Part shown: positions 17,494-27,351 of the stretch, piece by piece
Position numbering within the stretch: the first letter of the stretch is position 1
Layout of the letters: every line of letters begins with the position of its first letter
Assembly: GCA_018388625.1 (NCBI GenBank)
Contig: CP074402.1
Coordinates: forward strand, 806,001 to 870,000
Origin: Nocardiopsis eucommiae
GTDB taxonomy: Bacteria; Actinomycetota; Actinomycetes; Streptosporangiales; Streptosporangiaceae
DNA length: 64,000 bases
Direction: 5' to 3'
Notes under the pieces: model-generated
Databases searched by the model: none
What the model was told of the DNA's origin: nothing
Seen by the model: only the letters and a program-made list of their open reading frames with translations
Made by a program: the position numbers and the translations under genes

Positions 17494-18876
17494 GTGACGA
17501 AGGTCGTGATCATCGGTGGCGGGCCCGGGGGCTATGAGCCGGCGTTGGTCGCCGCGCAGTTGGGCGCGGACGTGACCGTGGTGGAGCGCGACGGAATCGG
17601 CGGTTCCTGCGTCCTCACCGACTGCGTCCCCTCCAAGAGCCTCATCGCCACGTCCACCCGCACCACGTACGTGCGCGAGTCGGGCAGCCTGGGCATCCAC
17701 ATCCCGGCGGCCGAGGAGCACAAGGAGCCGGTCGAGGTCGACATCGACCAGATCAACTCGCGGATCAAGCGCCTGGCGCAGGCGCAGTCCGACGACACCC
17801 GCGCGCGCCTCGTCAAGGAGGGCGTCGAGGTGGTCATCGGGGAGGCCCGGCTGGTCGACCCGCACATCGTGGCCGTCGGAGACCGCCGTATCCGCGCCGA
17901 CGTCGTGCTCATCGCGACCGGCGCCCACCCGCGCGAGCTGCCCACCGCCAAGCCGGACGGCGAGCGCATCCTCACCTGGCGCCACCTCTACGACCTGGAG
18001 GAGCTTCCGGAGAAGCTGATCGTGGTCGGCTCCGGCGTCACCGGCGCCGAGTTCGCCAGCGCGTACCAGGCCCTGGGCTCCGACGTCACCCTCGTGTCCT
18101 CCCGTGAGCTGGTGATGCCCACGCAGGACTCCGACGCGGCCGAGGTGCTGGAGGAGGTCTTCATGCGACGCGGCATGACCGTCCTCAGCCAGACCCGCGC
18201 CGAGTCGGTCGTGCGCACTGAGGAAGGGGTCCGGGTGACCCTCTCCGACGGCCGCACCGTGGACGGCAGCCACTGCCTGATGACCGTCGGCATGATCCCC
18301 AACACCGAGGGCCTGGGCCTGGAGGAGGCCGGGGTGCGCCTGGGCCGGGGCGGTTTCGTCGAGGTCGACCGGGTCTCCCGCACCACCGTCCCGGGCGTGT
18401 ACGCCGCCGGTGACTGCACGGGCGTGAACATGCTGGCCTCGGTGGCGGCCATGCAGGGACGCATCGCCATGTGGCACGCGCTGGGCGAGGCCGTGTCCCC
18501 GCTCCAGCTCTCCACCGTCGCCTCCACCGTGTTCACCCACCCCGAGCTGGCCGCGGTCGGCGCCAGCGAGGACGACGTGCGCAGCGGGCGGATCGACGGC
18601 CGCACCGTCACCCTGCCGCTGAACACCAACCCGCGCGCCAAGATGAACCAGGTCAAGGACGGTTTCGTCAAGCTCATCTGCCGTCAGCACACCGGGATCG
18701 TCCTCGGCGGCGTCATCGTCGGCCCGCGGGCCAGCGAGCTCATCCTGGGCGTGTCCATCGCGGTGCAGCAGCGCCTGACCGTGGACGACATCGCGCACAC
18801 CTTCTCCGTGTACCCGTCGCTGTCGGGCAGCGTCACCGAGGCCGCCCGCTCGCTCATGCTGGCCTCCCCGGAGTAG
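17494..18876 (+). CDS. lpdA: NAD(P)H-quinone reductase of the flavoprotein disulfide-reductase family (LpdA-like)
   Basis: A 460-residue intact flavoprotein. It has the N-terminal FAD Rossmann motif IIGGGPGGYEPALVAAQLG, the redox segment GGSCVLTDCVPSK, a second dinucleotide fold VVGSGVTGAEFASAY and the FAD-binding GVYAAGDCTG. The C-terminal region has FSVYPSLSGSVTEA where true dihydrolipoamide dehydrogenases have the HxxPTxSE catalytic dyad. That substitution is typical of the LpdA group of M. tuberculosis (Rv3303c), which reduces quinones rather than lipoamide. It lies divergent to the purine phosphorylase gene, as in mycobacteria, and ends before a strong terminator. Confidence 0.85.
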   Translation: MTKVVIIGGGPGGYEPALVAAQLGADVTVVERDGIGGSCVLTDCVPSKSLIATSTRTTYVRESGSLGIHIPAAEEHKEPVEVDIDQINSRIKRLAQAQSDDTRARLVKEGVEVVIGEARLVDPHIVAVGDRRIRADVVLIATGAHPRELPTAKPDGERILTWRHLYDLEELPEKLIVVGSGVTGAEFASAYQALGSDVTLVSSRELVMPTQDSDAAEVLEEVFMRRGMTVLSQTRAESVVRTEEGVRVTLSDGRTVDGSHCLMTVGMIPNTEGLGLEEAGVRLGRGGFVEVDRVSRTTVPGVYAAGDCTGVNMLASVAAMQGRIAMWHALGEAVSPLQLSTVASTVFTHPELAAVGASEDDVRSGRIDGRTVTLPLNTNPRAKMNQVKDGFVKLICRQHTGIVLGGVIVGPRASELILGVSIAVQQRLTVDDIAHTFSVYPSLSGSVTEAARSLMLASPE

Positions 18877-18905
18877 GGGAGGGGAACCTTCCCGGTACCG
18901 GCCCC

Positions 18906-18942
18906 GCCCGCCGTGTGGGCACGTGCAGGACACACGGCGGGC
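18906..18942 (+). terminator. lpdA terminator
   Basis: Twelve-base-pair perfect stem (GCCCGCCGTGTG arm, 18906-18917; partner 18931-18942) 30 bases after the stop, followed by a short T-rich stretch. Confidence 0.8.
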
Positions 18943-18989
18943 CCGGTTTCCTTACATCCCCTTGACACGGCCGGGCCTACCTTTTCCAG

Positions 18990-19334
18990 GTGATCTGTCC
19001 GAAGTGCCAAAGCCAGATGCGTACCTACGACCGTCAGGGCGTCCACATCGACCGGTGCGACGGCTGCCAGGGGATCTTCCTGGACCGTGGTGAGCTGGAG
19101 CGCGTGGTCTCCGCCGAGCAGCGCCACTACGGCGCCGTCCCGCCCGACCCGCACTCGCCCCAGCCCTACCCGGGCCAGCACCCCGGCCAGCGGCGCGGCT
19201 ACCCCGACTCCCCGCGCGGCTACGGCGGCGGCTACGCCGACTCCCCGTCCGCCTACCGGGGCGGCGGCTACAACGACTCCCCACGCCCCTACCGCCGTCG
19301 CCGCAAGGGGTTCCTGGAACAGCTCTTCGACTAG
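18990..19334 (+). CDS. zinc-ribbon (zf-TFIIB) protein
   Basis: A 114-residue protein from a GTG start. The N-terminal 45 residues form a TFIIB-type zinc ribbon: CPKCQSQM, then RCDGCQGIFLDRGELE. The rest is a Pro/Tyr/Gly-rich low-complexity region with repeats of the type GGGYADSPS and GYPDSPRGY, ending in a basic RRRRKGFLEQLFD tail that is typical of the family. Function unknown. A TTGACA lies at 18962-18967, but a properly spaced -10 is not evident. The next gene also encodes a zinc ribbon and follows 18 bases later. Confidence 0.8.
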   Translation: MICPKCQSQMRTYDRQGVHIDRCDGCQGIFLDRGELERVVSAEQRHYGAVPPDPHSPQPYPGQHPGQRRGYPDSPRGYGGGYADSPSAYRGGGYNDSPRPYRRRRKGFLEQLFD

Positions 19335-19352
19335 CCGCAGAAGGTGACGGCC

Positions 19353-20005
19353 GTGCACCCGCTGATCTGTACACACTGCGGGGAATGGGACGGGGAACCC
19401 GACACGGGAGCGGGGAGCACCTGCTCCGCTGCTCCTTCTGCGGCCTGACCCGTCCCTTCCTGAGGCTGCCCCTCCTCTGCGTCACGGGACCCAGCGGCAC
19501 GGGGAAGTCCACCGTCGCCCGGGAGCTCCTGGCCCGCCTGTCCGAGCACTTCGTCGTCCTCGAACAGGACCTGCTCTGGGTGGGCGGCCTGCGCGACCCG
19601 GCCGACGACCACCGCCTGTTCCGCTCGACCTGGCTGCGCACCGCCGCCATGGTCCAGCAGAGCGGGCGACCCGTCGTGCTGTGCGGGACCGTGGCCCCGC
19701 CCGAGCTCGAACACCTGCCCGAGCGCGCCCTGTTCTCCGGAGTCCACTACCTCGCGCTCACCTGTGACCCCCGGGCGCTCGCCACGAGGCTGAGGAGACG
19801 TCCCGACTGGCGCGGCTGGGACGAGGCCAGGATCGCCGAGACGCTGGACCACCAGGACTGGCTGACGGAGGAGGCCGGGAGGCTGCGGCCGCCCGTCACG
19901 CTGCTCGACACCACCGAGTCCACACCGGTGGAGACCGCCGAGGCAGTCCTACGCTGGGTGCAGGGCGTCCACCAGGGCGCGTCGACGCCCGCAGGCCGGG
20001 AGTAG
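19353..20005 (+). CDS. zinc ribbon plus P-loop kinase/ATPase protein, frameshifted
   Basis: A 217-residue protein if one G is restored at 19412-19415. Residues ~4-30 form a two-knuckle zinc ribbon (CTHCGEW and CSFCG), followed directly by a P-loop NTPase domain with Walker A GPSGTGKST near residue 45 and VLEQD, an adenylate/nucleoside-kinase-like core. As written, only the part from 19385 is open. The small size and lid-like RRRPDWRGW segment suggest a nucleotide- or small-molecule kinase; the substrate cannot be told. It follows the zf-TFIIB gene closely, probably as an operon. Confidence 0.65.
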
Positions 20006-20023
20006 GGCGGGAGCGGGAGACGC

Positions 20024-20062
20024 TGAAGGGGCCCCGGGGAGTTCACCCCCGGGGCCCCTTCA
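20024..20062. terminator. bidirectional terminator
   Basis: Perfect 16-base-pair stem (TGAAGGGGCCCCGGGG at 20024-20039, partner at 20047-20062) with a 7-base loop between two convergent genes. Confidence 0.9.
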
Positions 20063-20078
20063 CGTGCGGCGTCGGTGG

Positions 20079-21343
20079 CTAGAAGTCGAAGCCGCCGAAG
20101 TCCCCGAAGTCGCCGCCGCCGTCGAAGTCGCCTCCGGCGTCGCCGCCCATGTCCCCGCCGGCGTCCATCATGCCGCCGCCCATCATCGACCCCATCATGG
20201 AGCCCATCATCATGCCGGTGAACATGCCCATCATCATGTTCATGCCGAAGTAGCCGCCGGCGTAGGGCGAGTACGCGGGACCGGCGTCGTAGTACGGACG
20301 CCGTTCACCGTCCACCTCGACCATGCGCACGTCCGGCTGCCCGCCGGTACGCACCGCCTGGGCGCAGGCCGCGCACGCGGTGACCGACCGGGGAGCCCCG
20401 GGCGGTGCCCAGGTGACGTCCTCGGCGGAGGGGCCGTGCTGCGGGTTGAAGAAGCAGGGGCCGCGCCGCGCGGGCACCGGGTCGCCGTTCATCCGGGCCC
20501 GGGTGGCGGACATGTAGTAGCGGCCGTCCTCCAGGGCGCTGGTCACCTGCCGGACCTGGTCGGGCTCCTGGATGGTGTCCAGCTGGGCCTTGGCCTGGTC
20601 GTAGGAGTCCATGGCCCGCGAGTAGTCCTCGCGGGTCGCGTCGTCCACCCGGGACAGGTCGATCTCCAGGCGGGCGACGTCCTCACCGAGGCGGACGACG
20701 TCCTCGGTGGCCATCTGCTTGATCTCCTGGAGCTGCTTGGCCTTCTCGGCCTCGCGCTTCTTGCGGGCGTTGTAGACGTACCAGCCGCCCGCGGCGGCCA
20801 CGAGGACGAGGACGGTGAGCAGCACCAGCCCGGAGCCGCCGCCCCCGGCCGGGCCTCCTCGGCGGTCTCGGTGGTCTGGACGGCGCCGGGGACCGCCGCG
20901 AGGGTGTCCGTCGGGTTGCTGCCGCCCTCGGAGAGCGCGACCTCCCTGATCGCGTCGGTGTCCTCCAGGTTGGGGGAGGTGACGTAGAAGTGTTCACTCC
21001 CGCCGAGGACTCCGTACGCGCCGTCACCGACCTCGGCCATGACCGGCTCCAGCACGGCGTTCACCCCGGCCTCGGAGGTGGCGACCTCCCTCGGCAGGAG
21101 CACGTAGTAGACGGGGGTGTCCGCGTTCGCGACGGCGGCCTCCAGGGCCGCCTCGTCACCGCTGGGGAAGCCCTCGATCGACGGGTCGACGAAGACCCCG
21201 TCGTTCTCCAGCTCCGCGACGATGTCCTGCGTCTGCGGGGGTTCGGTCCCGGTGTCGGCGGTGGCGGACGCCGCCCCGGACGTCACCATCGCCGCCGCGA
21301 GTCCGGCGGTCAGCACTGTGGGTGTTACCAAGCGGCGCAACAT
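20079..21343 (-). CDS. exported membrane protein with Met- and Gly/Asp-rich tail, frameshifted
   Basis: A 421-residue protein after restoring one base at 20842-20846. Order: signal peptide (MLRRLVTPTVLTAGLAAAMV), an extracytoplasmic domain of ~140 residues (DIVAELENDGVFVDPS, VYYVLLPREV) that resembles the first strands of TPM-type or DUF6676-like domains, a membrane helix (LVLLTVLVLVAAAGGWYVY), a coiled coil (RKKREAEKAKQLQEIKQM) and a cytoplasmic region with FFNPQHGPS and a CAAC pair. The tail contains a Met cluster (MMGSMMGSMMGGGMM) and ends in Gly/Asp/Phe repeats (DFGDFGGFDF). The start is ATG 21343. Function unknown; the Met cluster could bind metal. Confidence 0.65.
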
Positions 21344-21449
21344 GTCGATCCTCTCGCCTCCCTCAACCACAGGGACGAACAGGAGACCGCCACAGTTCCC
21401 GAGATCGACCGCCGTCTCCGGATCCCCCTGTTCGCGAGAGCCGGAGAGA

Positions 21450-21488
21450 CGACGAGGCCCGCCGGGCGGAATCCGGCGGGCCTCGTCG
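21450..21488 (-). terminator. terminator of the symporter gene
   Basis: Perfect 16-base-pair stem (CGACGAGGCCCGCCGG at 21450-21465; partner 21473-21488) ten bases beyond the leftward symporter stop. Confidence 0.85.
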
Positions 21489-21498
21489 CGTGGTGTGG

Positions 21499-22974
21499 CT
21501 AGCTTCGTGCGGTCGACTCAGCGAGGTCGGAGTCCTGCTCCGGGGACGGAGCGTCCTCCGAGGCATCGGAGGCGGTGCGTTCCGCCTCCGCGCGCTCGGC
21601 GGCGATCGCGTCACCCGTGGCGGTGCCGGGCTCGTCCTCCGGGACGAAGCCGGTGGCGCCGCGCGGGGCGTGGTAGCGGACCACGTCGAGGATGCCCTCG
21701 CGCTTGGCGACGATCGCGGGGATCAGCGCCTGACCGGCCACGTTCGTGGCGGTGCGGCCCATGTCCAGGATCGGGTCGACGGCCAGCAGCAGACCCACGC
21801 CCTCCAGGGGCAGACCCAGCGTGGACAGGGTCAGGGTGAGCATGACGGTCGCGCCGGTGGTGCCCGCCGTGGCGGCGGAGCCGATCACCGAGACGAACAC
21901 GATCAGCAGGTAGTCGGTGACGCCGAGGTCGACGCCGAAGAACTGGGCGACGAAGATCGCGGAGATCGCCGGGTAGATCGCGGCGCAGCCGTCCATCTTC
22001 GTGGTGGCGCCGAACGGCACCGCGAAGGCGGAGTAGTGGCGCGGCACGCCGAAGTTCTGCTCGGCGACGCGCTGGGTGACGGGCAGGGTGCCCAGCGAGG
22101 AGCGCGACACGAAACCGAGCTGGACGGCGGGCCACACACCGGTGAAGTACTTGACCGGGGAGAGGCCGTTGAGCCGAGCGACCAGCGGGTAGACGACGAA
22201 CAGCACCAGGGCCAGGCCGAGGTAGATCGCCACGGTGAACTGCCCGAGGGCGCCGATGGTGGTCCAGCCGTAGCTGTAGACGGCGTTGCCCAGCAGACCC
22301 ACGGTGCCGATCGGGGCGAGGCGGATGACCCACCACAGAGCCTTGAGCACGACCTCCAGGGTGGAGGTGGTGAAGGCGATGAAGGGCTCGGCGGGCTTGC
22401 CGACCTTCACGGCCGCGATGCCCAGGACCACGGCGATCACGATCAGCTGGAGCACGTTGAACGACAGCGACGTGCTCAGCGAGCCGTCGTCGGCGGCGGA
22501 GGTGCTCGCGGCCAGGCCCAGGAAGTTGGCCGGGACGATGCTCTCGATGAAGGCCAGCCACGAACCGGTGTTGGAGGGCTCGGCGGCGGTGCCCGCGTCC
22601 ACGGCGCTGTTCAGGCCGGGGCGCAGGCTCAGGCCGATCGCGATCGCGATGGCCACGGAGACCAGCGCGGTGATGGCGAACCAGAGCAGGGTCTTCCAGG
22701 CCAGGCGCGCGGCGTTGGCGACGTTGCGCAGGTTGGCGATGGAGGAGATGACGGCGAGGACGATCAGCGGCGGCACGATCGTGCGCAGCAGCGCCACGAA
22801 GGTCGAGCCGACGGTCTCCAGGGTGACGGCCAGCCAGTTCGGCTCACCGTCACCGACGGGGCCGATCTGGAGGGCCACGACACCGAGCACGATGCCGAGG
22901 ACGACACCGGCGAGGACCTGTGCGGCGAAGGGAAAACGCGGTTGACGTCTGGGAACTGTGGTCTGCTCAGACAC
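21499..22974 (-). CDS. dicarboxylate/amino acid:cation symporter (DAACS family)
   Basis: A 491-residue secondary transporter from the GTG at 22974 (a GTG 36 bases further upstream is also possible). It has eight hydrophobic segments and the family's re-entrant loop signatures: the serine-rich SRSSLGTLPVT, PFGATTKMDGCA, and the GSAATAGTTGATV and VDPILDMGRTATNV regions that bind substrate and sodium. It imports C4-dicarboxylates, glutamate or aspartate with Na+ or H+. A hydrophilic acidic C-terminal tail of ~45 residues is Ala/Ser/Glu-rich. It is a single-gene unit with its own terminator, in a region of TCA-cycle genes. Confidence 0.9.
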   Translation of the reverse strand: MSEQTTVPRRQPRFPFAAQVLAGVVLGIVLGVVALQIGPVGDGEPNWLAVTLETVGSTFVALLRTIVPPLIVLAVISSIANLRNVANAARLAWKTLLWFAITALVSVAIAIAIGLSLRPGLNSAVDAGTAAEPSNTGSWLAFIESIVPANFLGLAASTSAADDGSLSTSLSFNVLQLIVIAVVLGIAAVKVGKPAEPFIAFTTSTLEVVLKALWWVIRLAPIGTVGLLGNAVYSYGWTTIGALGQFTVAIYLGLALVLFVVYPLVARLNGLSPVKYFTGVWPAVQLGFVSRSSLGTLPVTQRVAEQNFGVPRHYSAFAVPFGATTKMDGCAAIYPAISAIFVAQFFGVDLGVTDYLLIVFVSVIGSAATAGTTGATVMLTLTLSTLGLPLEGVGLLLAVDPILDMGRTATNVAGQALIPAIVAKREGILDVVRYHAPRGATGFVPEDEPGTATGDAIAAERAEAERTASDASEDAPSPEQDSDLAESTARS

Positions 22975-23355
22975 GGAAGGATGACTCCAGGGATGGGTGG
23001 CCGGGCGCACACGTGCGACGTCACGGGTCGGCGTGGCGGGCCGCGGGAGCTCGGCGCAGGGGATCGGTCGGGCATCACCGGGATGGGTGACCTGGGAAGG
23101 GTGAGCGGCGCGCTGCCCGGCGGAAGGCGCGGGCGCGCGTGGACCTAGCTACACGCGTGGCTGCTGAAGCGGCACAGGTCGATGTGCCACCTTCGCGTCA
23201 GTCCCCAGATGTTCGTCACAGTCGAGAACACTAACCCGGATTACTTACCTTTTCCATACACAAACGGGCGTTCCTCTCGAAGGCGCCCTCCGGAGCCCTT
23301 ACTGGGCTGGGTCTTCCCGGCGGTCGACGCGACGAGGATCACGCCCGCCGGACGC
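22975..23355. other. intergenic region upstream of the symporter
   Basis: No gene found. An AT-rich block at about 23220-23270 (CGGATTACTTACCTTTTCC on the plus strand) is the most likely promoter for the leftward symporter. A short palindrome GGCACAGGTCGATGTGCC near 23173 could be a regulator site. Neither assignment is certain. Confidence 0.35.
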
Positions 23356-23390
23356 CGAAGGGGAGGCACCGGAGCGGCGCCTCCCCTTCG
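23356..23390 (-). terminator. terminator of the acyl-CoA carboxylase operon
   Basis: Twelve-base-pair perfect stem (CGAAGGGGAGGC at 23356-23367, partner at 23379-23390) 22 bases beyond the stop of the alpha-subunit gene. Confidence 0.85.
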
Positions 23391-23411
23391 CGGACCCCGG
23401 GTCCGCGCCTT

Positions 23412-25175
23412 CTACGCGTCCTTGATCTCGCAGACCACGGCGCCGTTGCCCACGGTCTCGCCGGGGGTGACCTTGAGGCCGGTCACGGTCCCGGCCCGGT
23501 GGGCGGTGAGCGGCTGCTCCATCTTCATGGCCTCGATGACCACCACGGTGTCTCCCTCGGCCACCGTCTGGCCCTCCTCGGCCACGAGCTTGACCACGGT
23601 GCCCTGCATCGGGGAGACCAGGGAGTCACCACCCGCCGCCGTAGCGGCGCCGCCCTTGCGGGAGGCGCGCCTGCGCTTCGCGCCGTTCTCGGCCGCCGGG
23701 GCCGCCGCCACACCCAGTGACGCGGGCAGGACGACCTCGACCCGTCGGCCGCCCACCTCGACCGTCACGGTCTCGCGGGCGTTCTCCTCGGCCTCGCCCG
23801 GTGCGCCGTCCCAGGGGGCGATGGTGTTCTCGAACTCGGTCTCGATCCACCGGGTGTACACACCGAACGGCTGGTCGGGGTCGGCCGGGGCGAACGCCGG
23901 GTCGGACACGACGGCCTGGTGGAACGGGATCACCGTGGGCATGCCGCCCACCGCGAACTCCGCCAGCGCCCGCCGGGAGCGCTGGAGCGCCTCGGAGCGG
24001 GTGCGCCCGGTGACGATCAGCTTGGCGACCATCGAGTCGAAGGCCTGCGGGACGGTGAACCCGGCCTCGCAGCCGGTGTCCACCCGCACCCCGGGACCGC
24101 CGGGCAGGGTCAGGGCGGTGATGGTGCCGGGGGCGGGCATGAAGCCGCGGCCCGGGTCCTCGGCGTTGATCCGGAACTCGAAGGAGTGGCCGCGGACCTC
24201 GGGGTCGCCGTAGCCCAGCTCCTCGCCGTCCGCGACGCGGAACATCTCGCGGACCAGGTCGATACCGGTGACCTCCTCGGTGACCGGGTGCTCGACCTGG
24301 AGCCGGGTGTTGACCTCCAGGAAGGAGATGGTGCCGTCCACCCCGACGAGGAACTCGCAGGTGCCCGCGCCCACGTAGCCGGCCTCGGCGAGGATGGCCT
24401 TGGAGGCGGAGTACAGCCGCTCCATCTGGTCGGGGGACAGGAACGGGGCGGGCGCCTCCTCCACGAGCTTCTGGTGGCGGCGCTGGAGGGAGCAGTCACG
24501 GGTGGAGACCACCACGACGTTGCCGTGGGTGTCGGCCAGGCACTGGGTCTCCACGTGGCGCGGCTTGTCCAGGTAGCGCTCCACGAAGCACTCGCCTCGA
24601 CCGAACGCGGTCACCGCCTCGCGCACCGCCGACTCGTAGGCGTCGGCGACCTCGTCCAGGGTGTAGGCGACCTTGAGGCCGCGGCCGCCGCCGCCGAAGG
24701 CGGCCTTGATCGCGATCGGCAGACCGTGCTCTTCGGCGAAGGCCACGACCTCCTCGGCGGACTCCACCGGGTCGGGGGTGCCCGCGACGAGCGGGGCGCC
24801 GACCTTCTGGGCGATGTGGCGGGCCTGGACCTTGTCGCCCAGGGCGGTGATCGCGGACGGGGGCGGGCCGATCCAGGTCAGACCGGCGTCGATCACGGCC
24901 TGGGCGAAGTCGGCGTTCTCGGCCAGGAACCCGTAGCCGGGGTGGACGGCGTCCGCGCCGGAGGTGGCGGCGACGGCGAGGAGTTTGCCGATGTCCAGGT
25001 AGGAGTCGGCGGGGGTGGAGCCGCCCAGGCTGTGCGCCTCGTCGGAGACCTTGACGTGCAGGGCGTCCAGGTCGGGTTCGGCGTAGACCGCGACGCTGGC
25101 GATCCCGGCGTCGCGGCAGGCGCGGGCGATGCGCACGGCGATCTCGCCCCGGTTGGCGATCAGAACTTTACGCAC
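23412..25175 (-). CDS. acyl-CoA carboxylase alpha subunit (biotin carboxylase + biotin carrier)
   Basis: A 587-residue two-domain subunit. The N-terminal biotin carboxylase has [23 protein letters not shown], the ATP-grasp glycine loop [12 protein letters not shown] and [15 protein letters not shown]. The C-terminal carrier domain has the biotinylation site EAMKMEQ and the surrounding [10 protein letters not shown]. It carboxylates biotin with ATP and bicarbonate; the beta subunit then transfers CO2 to acetyl- or propionyl-CoA. The start is GTG 25175. It is the third gene of a leftward operon (beta, epsilon, alpha). The biotin ligase that would modify it is encoded at 30014. Confidence 0.95.
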   Translation of the reverse strand: MRKVLIANRGEIAVRIARACRDAGIASVAVYAEPDLDALHVKVSDEAHSLGGSTPADSYLDIGKLLAVAATSGADAVHPGYGFLAENADFAQAVIDAGLTWIGPPPSAITALGDKVQARHIAQKVGAPLVAGTPDPVESAEEVVAFAEEHGLPIAIKAAFGGGGRGLKVAYTLDEVADAYESAVREAVTAFGRGECFVERYLDKPRHVETQCLADTHGNVVVVSTRDCSLQRRHQKLVEEAPAPFLSPDQMERLYSASKAILAEAGYVGAGTCEFLVGVDGTISFLEVNTRLQVEHPVTEEVTGIDLVREMFRVADGEELGYGDPEVRGHSFEFRINAEDPGRGFMPAPGTITALTLPGGPGVRVDTGCEAGFTVPQAFDSMVAKLIVTGRTRSEALQRSRRALAEFAVGGMPTVIPFHQAVVSDPAFAPADPDQPFGVYTRWIETEFENTIAPWDGAPGEAEENARETVTVEVGGRRVEVVLPASLGVAAAPAAENGAKRRRASRKGGAATAAGGDSLVSPMQGTVVKLVAEEGQTVAEGDTVVVIEAMKMEQPLTAHRAGTVTGLKVTPGETVGNGAVVCEIKDA

Positions 25176-25261
25176 GGTGGAAATCCTCCAGCTGGAGCAC
25201 GGAGCGGGTCACACGCCGACCGCTCGACGAAGGGTCTGGGTATCGGGGAGCACGTCAGGCG

Positions 25262-25492
25262 TCACCTGGTGCTCAGGCGCCAGGCGCCGGGGCCGGGGCG
25301 CGGCGGGGTGCGCACGCCCCGCGCGCGGTCCCGCCAGCCGGAGACGGGCCGCTCGGGCTCGGGGGCCTCGGCGGCGGCCCGGGCCGCCGCCGCGCGGGCG
25401 GCGAGCACGGCGGTCAGCGCGGCGAGCTCCTCCTCGGTGGGCTCGCCCCTGACCACCACCAGGTGCGGGGACGGCTTCTCGGGCGCGCTCAC
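25262..25492 (-). CDS. acyl-CoA carboxylase epsilon subunit
   Basis: A 76-residue protein whose GTG overlaps the beta-subunit stop (GTGA). The N-terminal half, [28 protein letters not shown], is the signature of the small epsilon subunit that stabilises actinobacterial acyl-CoA carboxylase complexes; the C-terminal part ([10 protein letters not shown]) is basic and ends AWRLSTR, also typical. Only actinobacteria are known to have this subunit. Position between beta and alpha subunits confirms the call. Confidence 0.9.
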   Translation of the reverse strand: MSAPEKPSPHLVVVRGEPTEEELAALTAVLAARAAAARAAAEAPEPERPVSGWRDRARGVRTPPRPGPGAWRLSTR

Positions 25493-27098
25493 AGCGGGAT
25501 GTTCCCGTGCTTCTTGGGCGGGAGCTGCCTGCGCTTGTTGCGCAGCGCCCTCAGCGCCTTGGTGACCTGCACCCGGGTTTCCGAGGGCAGGATGACGCCG
25601 TCCACGTAGCCGCGTTCGGCGGCGGAGTACGGGTTCAGCAGGGTGTCCTCGTACTCCCCGACCAGACGGGTCCGCTCGGCCTCGACGTCGTCGGCGGCGG
25701 CGAGCGTGCGCCGGTGCAGGATGTTGACCGCGCCCTGCGCGCCCATGACCGCGATCTGGGCGGTCGGCCAGGCCAGGTTGACGTCGGCCCCCAGGTGCTT
25801 GGAGCCCATGACGTCGTAGGCACCGCCGAACGCCTTGCGGGTGATCACGGTGATCAGCGGGACGGTGGCCTCGGCGTAGGCGTACAGCAGCTTGGCGCCC
25901 CGGCGGATGATGCCGTCCCACTCCTGGTCGGTGCCGGGCAGGAAGCCGGGCACGTCCACGAAGGTGAGGACGGGCACGTTGAACGCGTCGCAGGTGCGCA
26001 CGAACCGCGCGGCCTTCTCGGAGGCGTGGATGTCCAGGCAGCCCGCGAGGCTCATGGGCTGGTTGGCGACGATGCCGACGGACTGGCCGTCGACCCGCCC
26101 GAAGCCCACCACGATGTTGGTGGCGAACTGGGCGTGCGCCTCCAGGAACTCGCCGTCGTCCAGGACCGACTCGATGACCCGCTTCATGTCGTACGGCTGG
26201 TTGGCCGAGTCCGGGACGAAGGTGTCCAGGGCCAGGTCGGTGTCGGTGGTCTCGTCGCCCGGGTCGTCCTCGGGGGCCAGCCGCGGGGCCTCCTCCAGGT
26301 TGTTGTCGGGCAGGTGCGACAACAGCGACTTCACGTAGTCGATGGCGTCCTGCTCGTCGGCCCCCTGGTAGTGGGAGACCCCCGACCTGGTCGAGTGCGC
26401 GGTGGCGCCGCCCAGGTCCTCCATGGAGACGTCCTCGCCGGTGACGGTCTTGATGACGTCGGGACCGGTGATGAACATCTGGGAGGTCTCGTCGACCATC
26501 ACGACGAAGTCGGTGAGGGCGGGGAGTAGACGTGCCCGCCGGCCGTGGCGCCCATGATCAGGGAGATCTGCGGGACGACGCCGGAGGCGTGCGTGTTGCG
26601 CTTGAAGATCTCCGCGTACAGGCCGAGCGCGACGACGCCCTCCTGGATGCGCGCGCCGCCGCCCTCGTTGATGCCCACGACGGGACACCCGTTGGTGAGG
26701 GCGTGGTCGAGGACCTTGCAGATCTTCTCGCCGTAGACCTCGCCCAGTGATCCGCCGAAGACGGTGACGTCCTGGCTGAAGACCGCGACGGGGCGGCCGT
26801 CGACGGTTCCGTGGCCGGTGACCACACCGTCCCCGTAGGGGCGGTTGGCGTCGAGGCCGAAGTTGGTCGAGCGGTGCCGGGCCAGTGCGTCGAACTCGAC
26901 GAACGAGCCCGGATCGACCAGTGCGTCGATCCGCTCGCGGGCGGTCATCTTGCCTTTGGCGTGCTGCTTCTCGACAGCCCGCGCCGAGCCGGCGTGGACG
27001 GCTTCGTACCTACGTCGTCGCAGGTCCGCGAGCTTTCCCGCGGTCGTGTGGATGTCGATCTCAGCCGCGGACAGCGGTTCAGGGGCTTCTGTGGCCAT
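25489..27098 (-). CDS. acyl-CoA carboxylase beta (carboxyltransferase) subunit, frameshifted
   Basis: A 536-residue carboxyltransferase after restoring one base at 26521-26524 (the two pieces join through [14 protein letters not shown]). Crotonase-fold halves are both visible: [14 protein letters not shown] with oxyanion-hole glycines in the first, and [12 protein letters not shown] plus [14 protein letters not shown] in the second. It transfers carboxyl from biotin to acetyl- or propionyl-CoA, feeding fatty-acid synthesis and methylmalonyl-CoA. The PF/DE-type specificity residue cannot be assigned safely. It is the first gene of the leftward operon and is divergent to ppc across 253 bases. 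Confidence 0.9.
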
Positions 27099-27351
27099 AA
27101 CAGCCCAGGTTAGCCGCGAGGGTCCGGTTCGCCTTCACGCGGTCCAGGTTACTCGTCAGTAGGTCCAGGCCCCCGGGGTCCGAGTGTCGAGGGGTGACCG
27201 CTGGGAAACGCGGTGTGTAAAGGATGCCCGAGAAAAGTGAGTAATTGTGAATTGCGACCGTTTACGGAACACCGGTTAACTCCTGGGCAAAACCGCGAGA
27301 AACCGGCCCCGCGCGCATGCCGCCAGGCGTGATCTCTGTAGGGTCGGCCCT

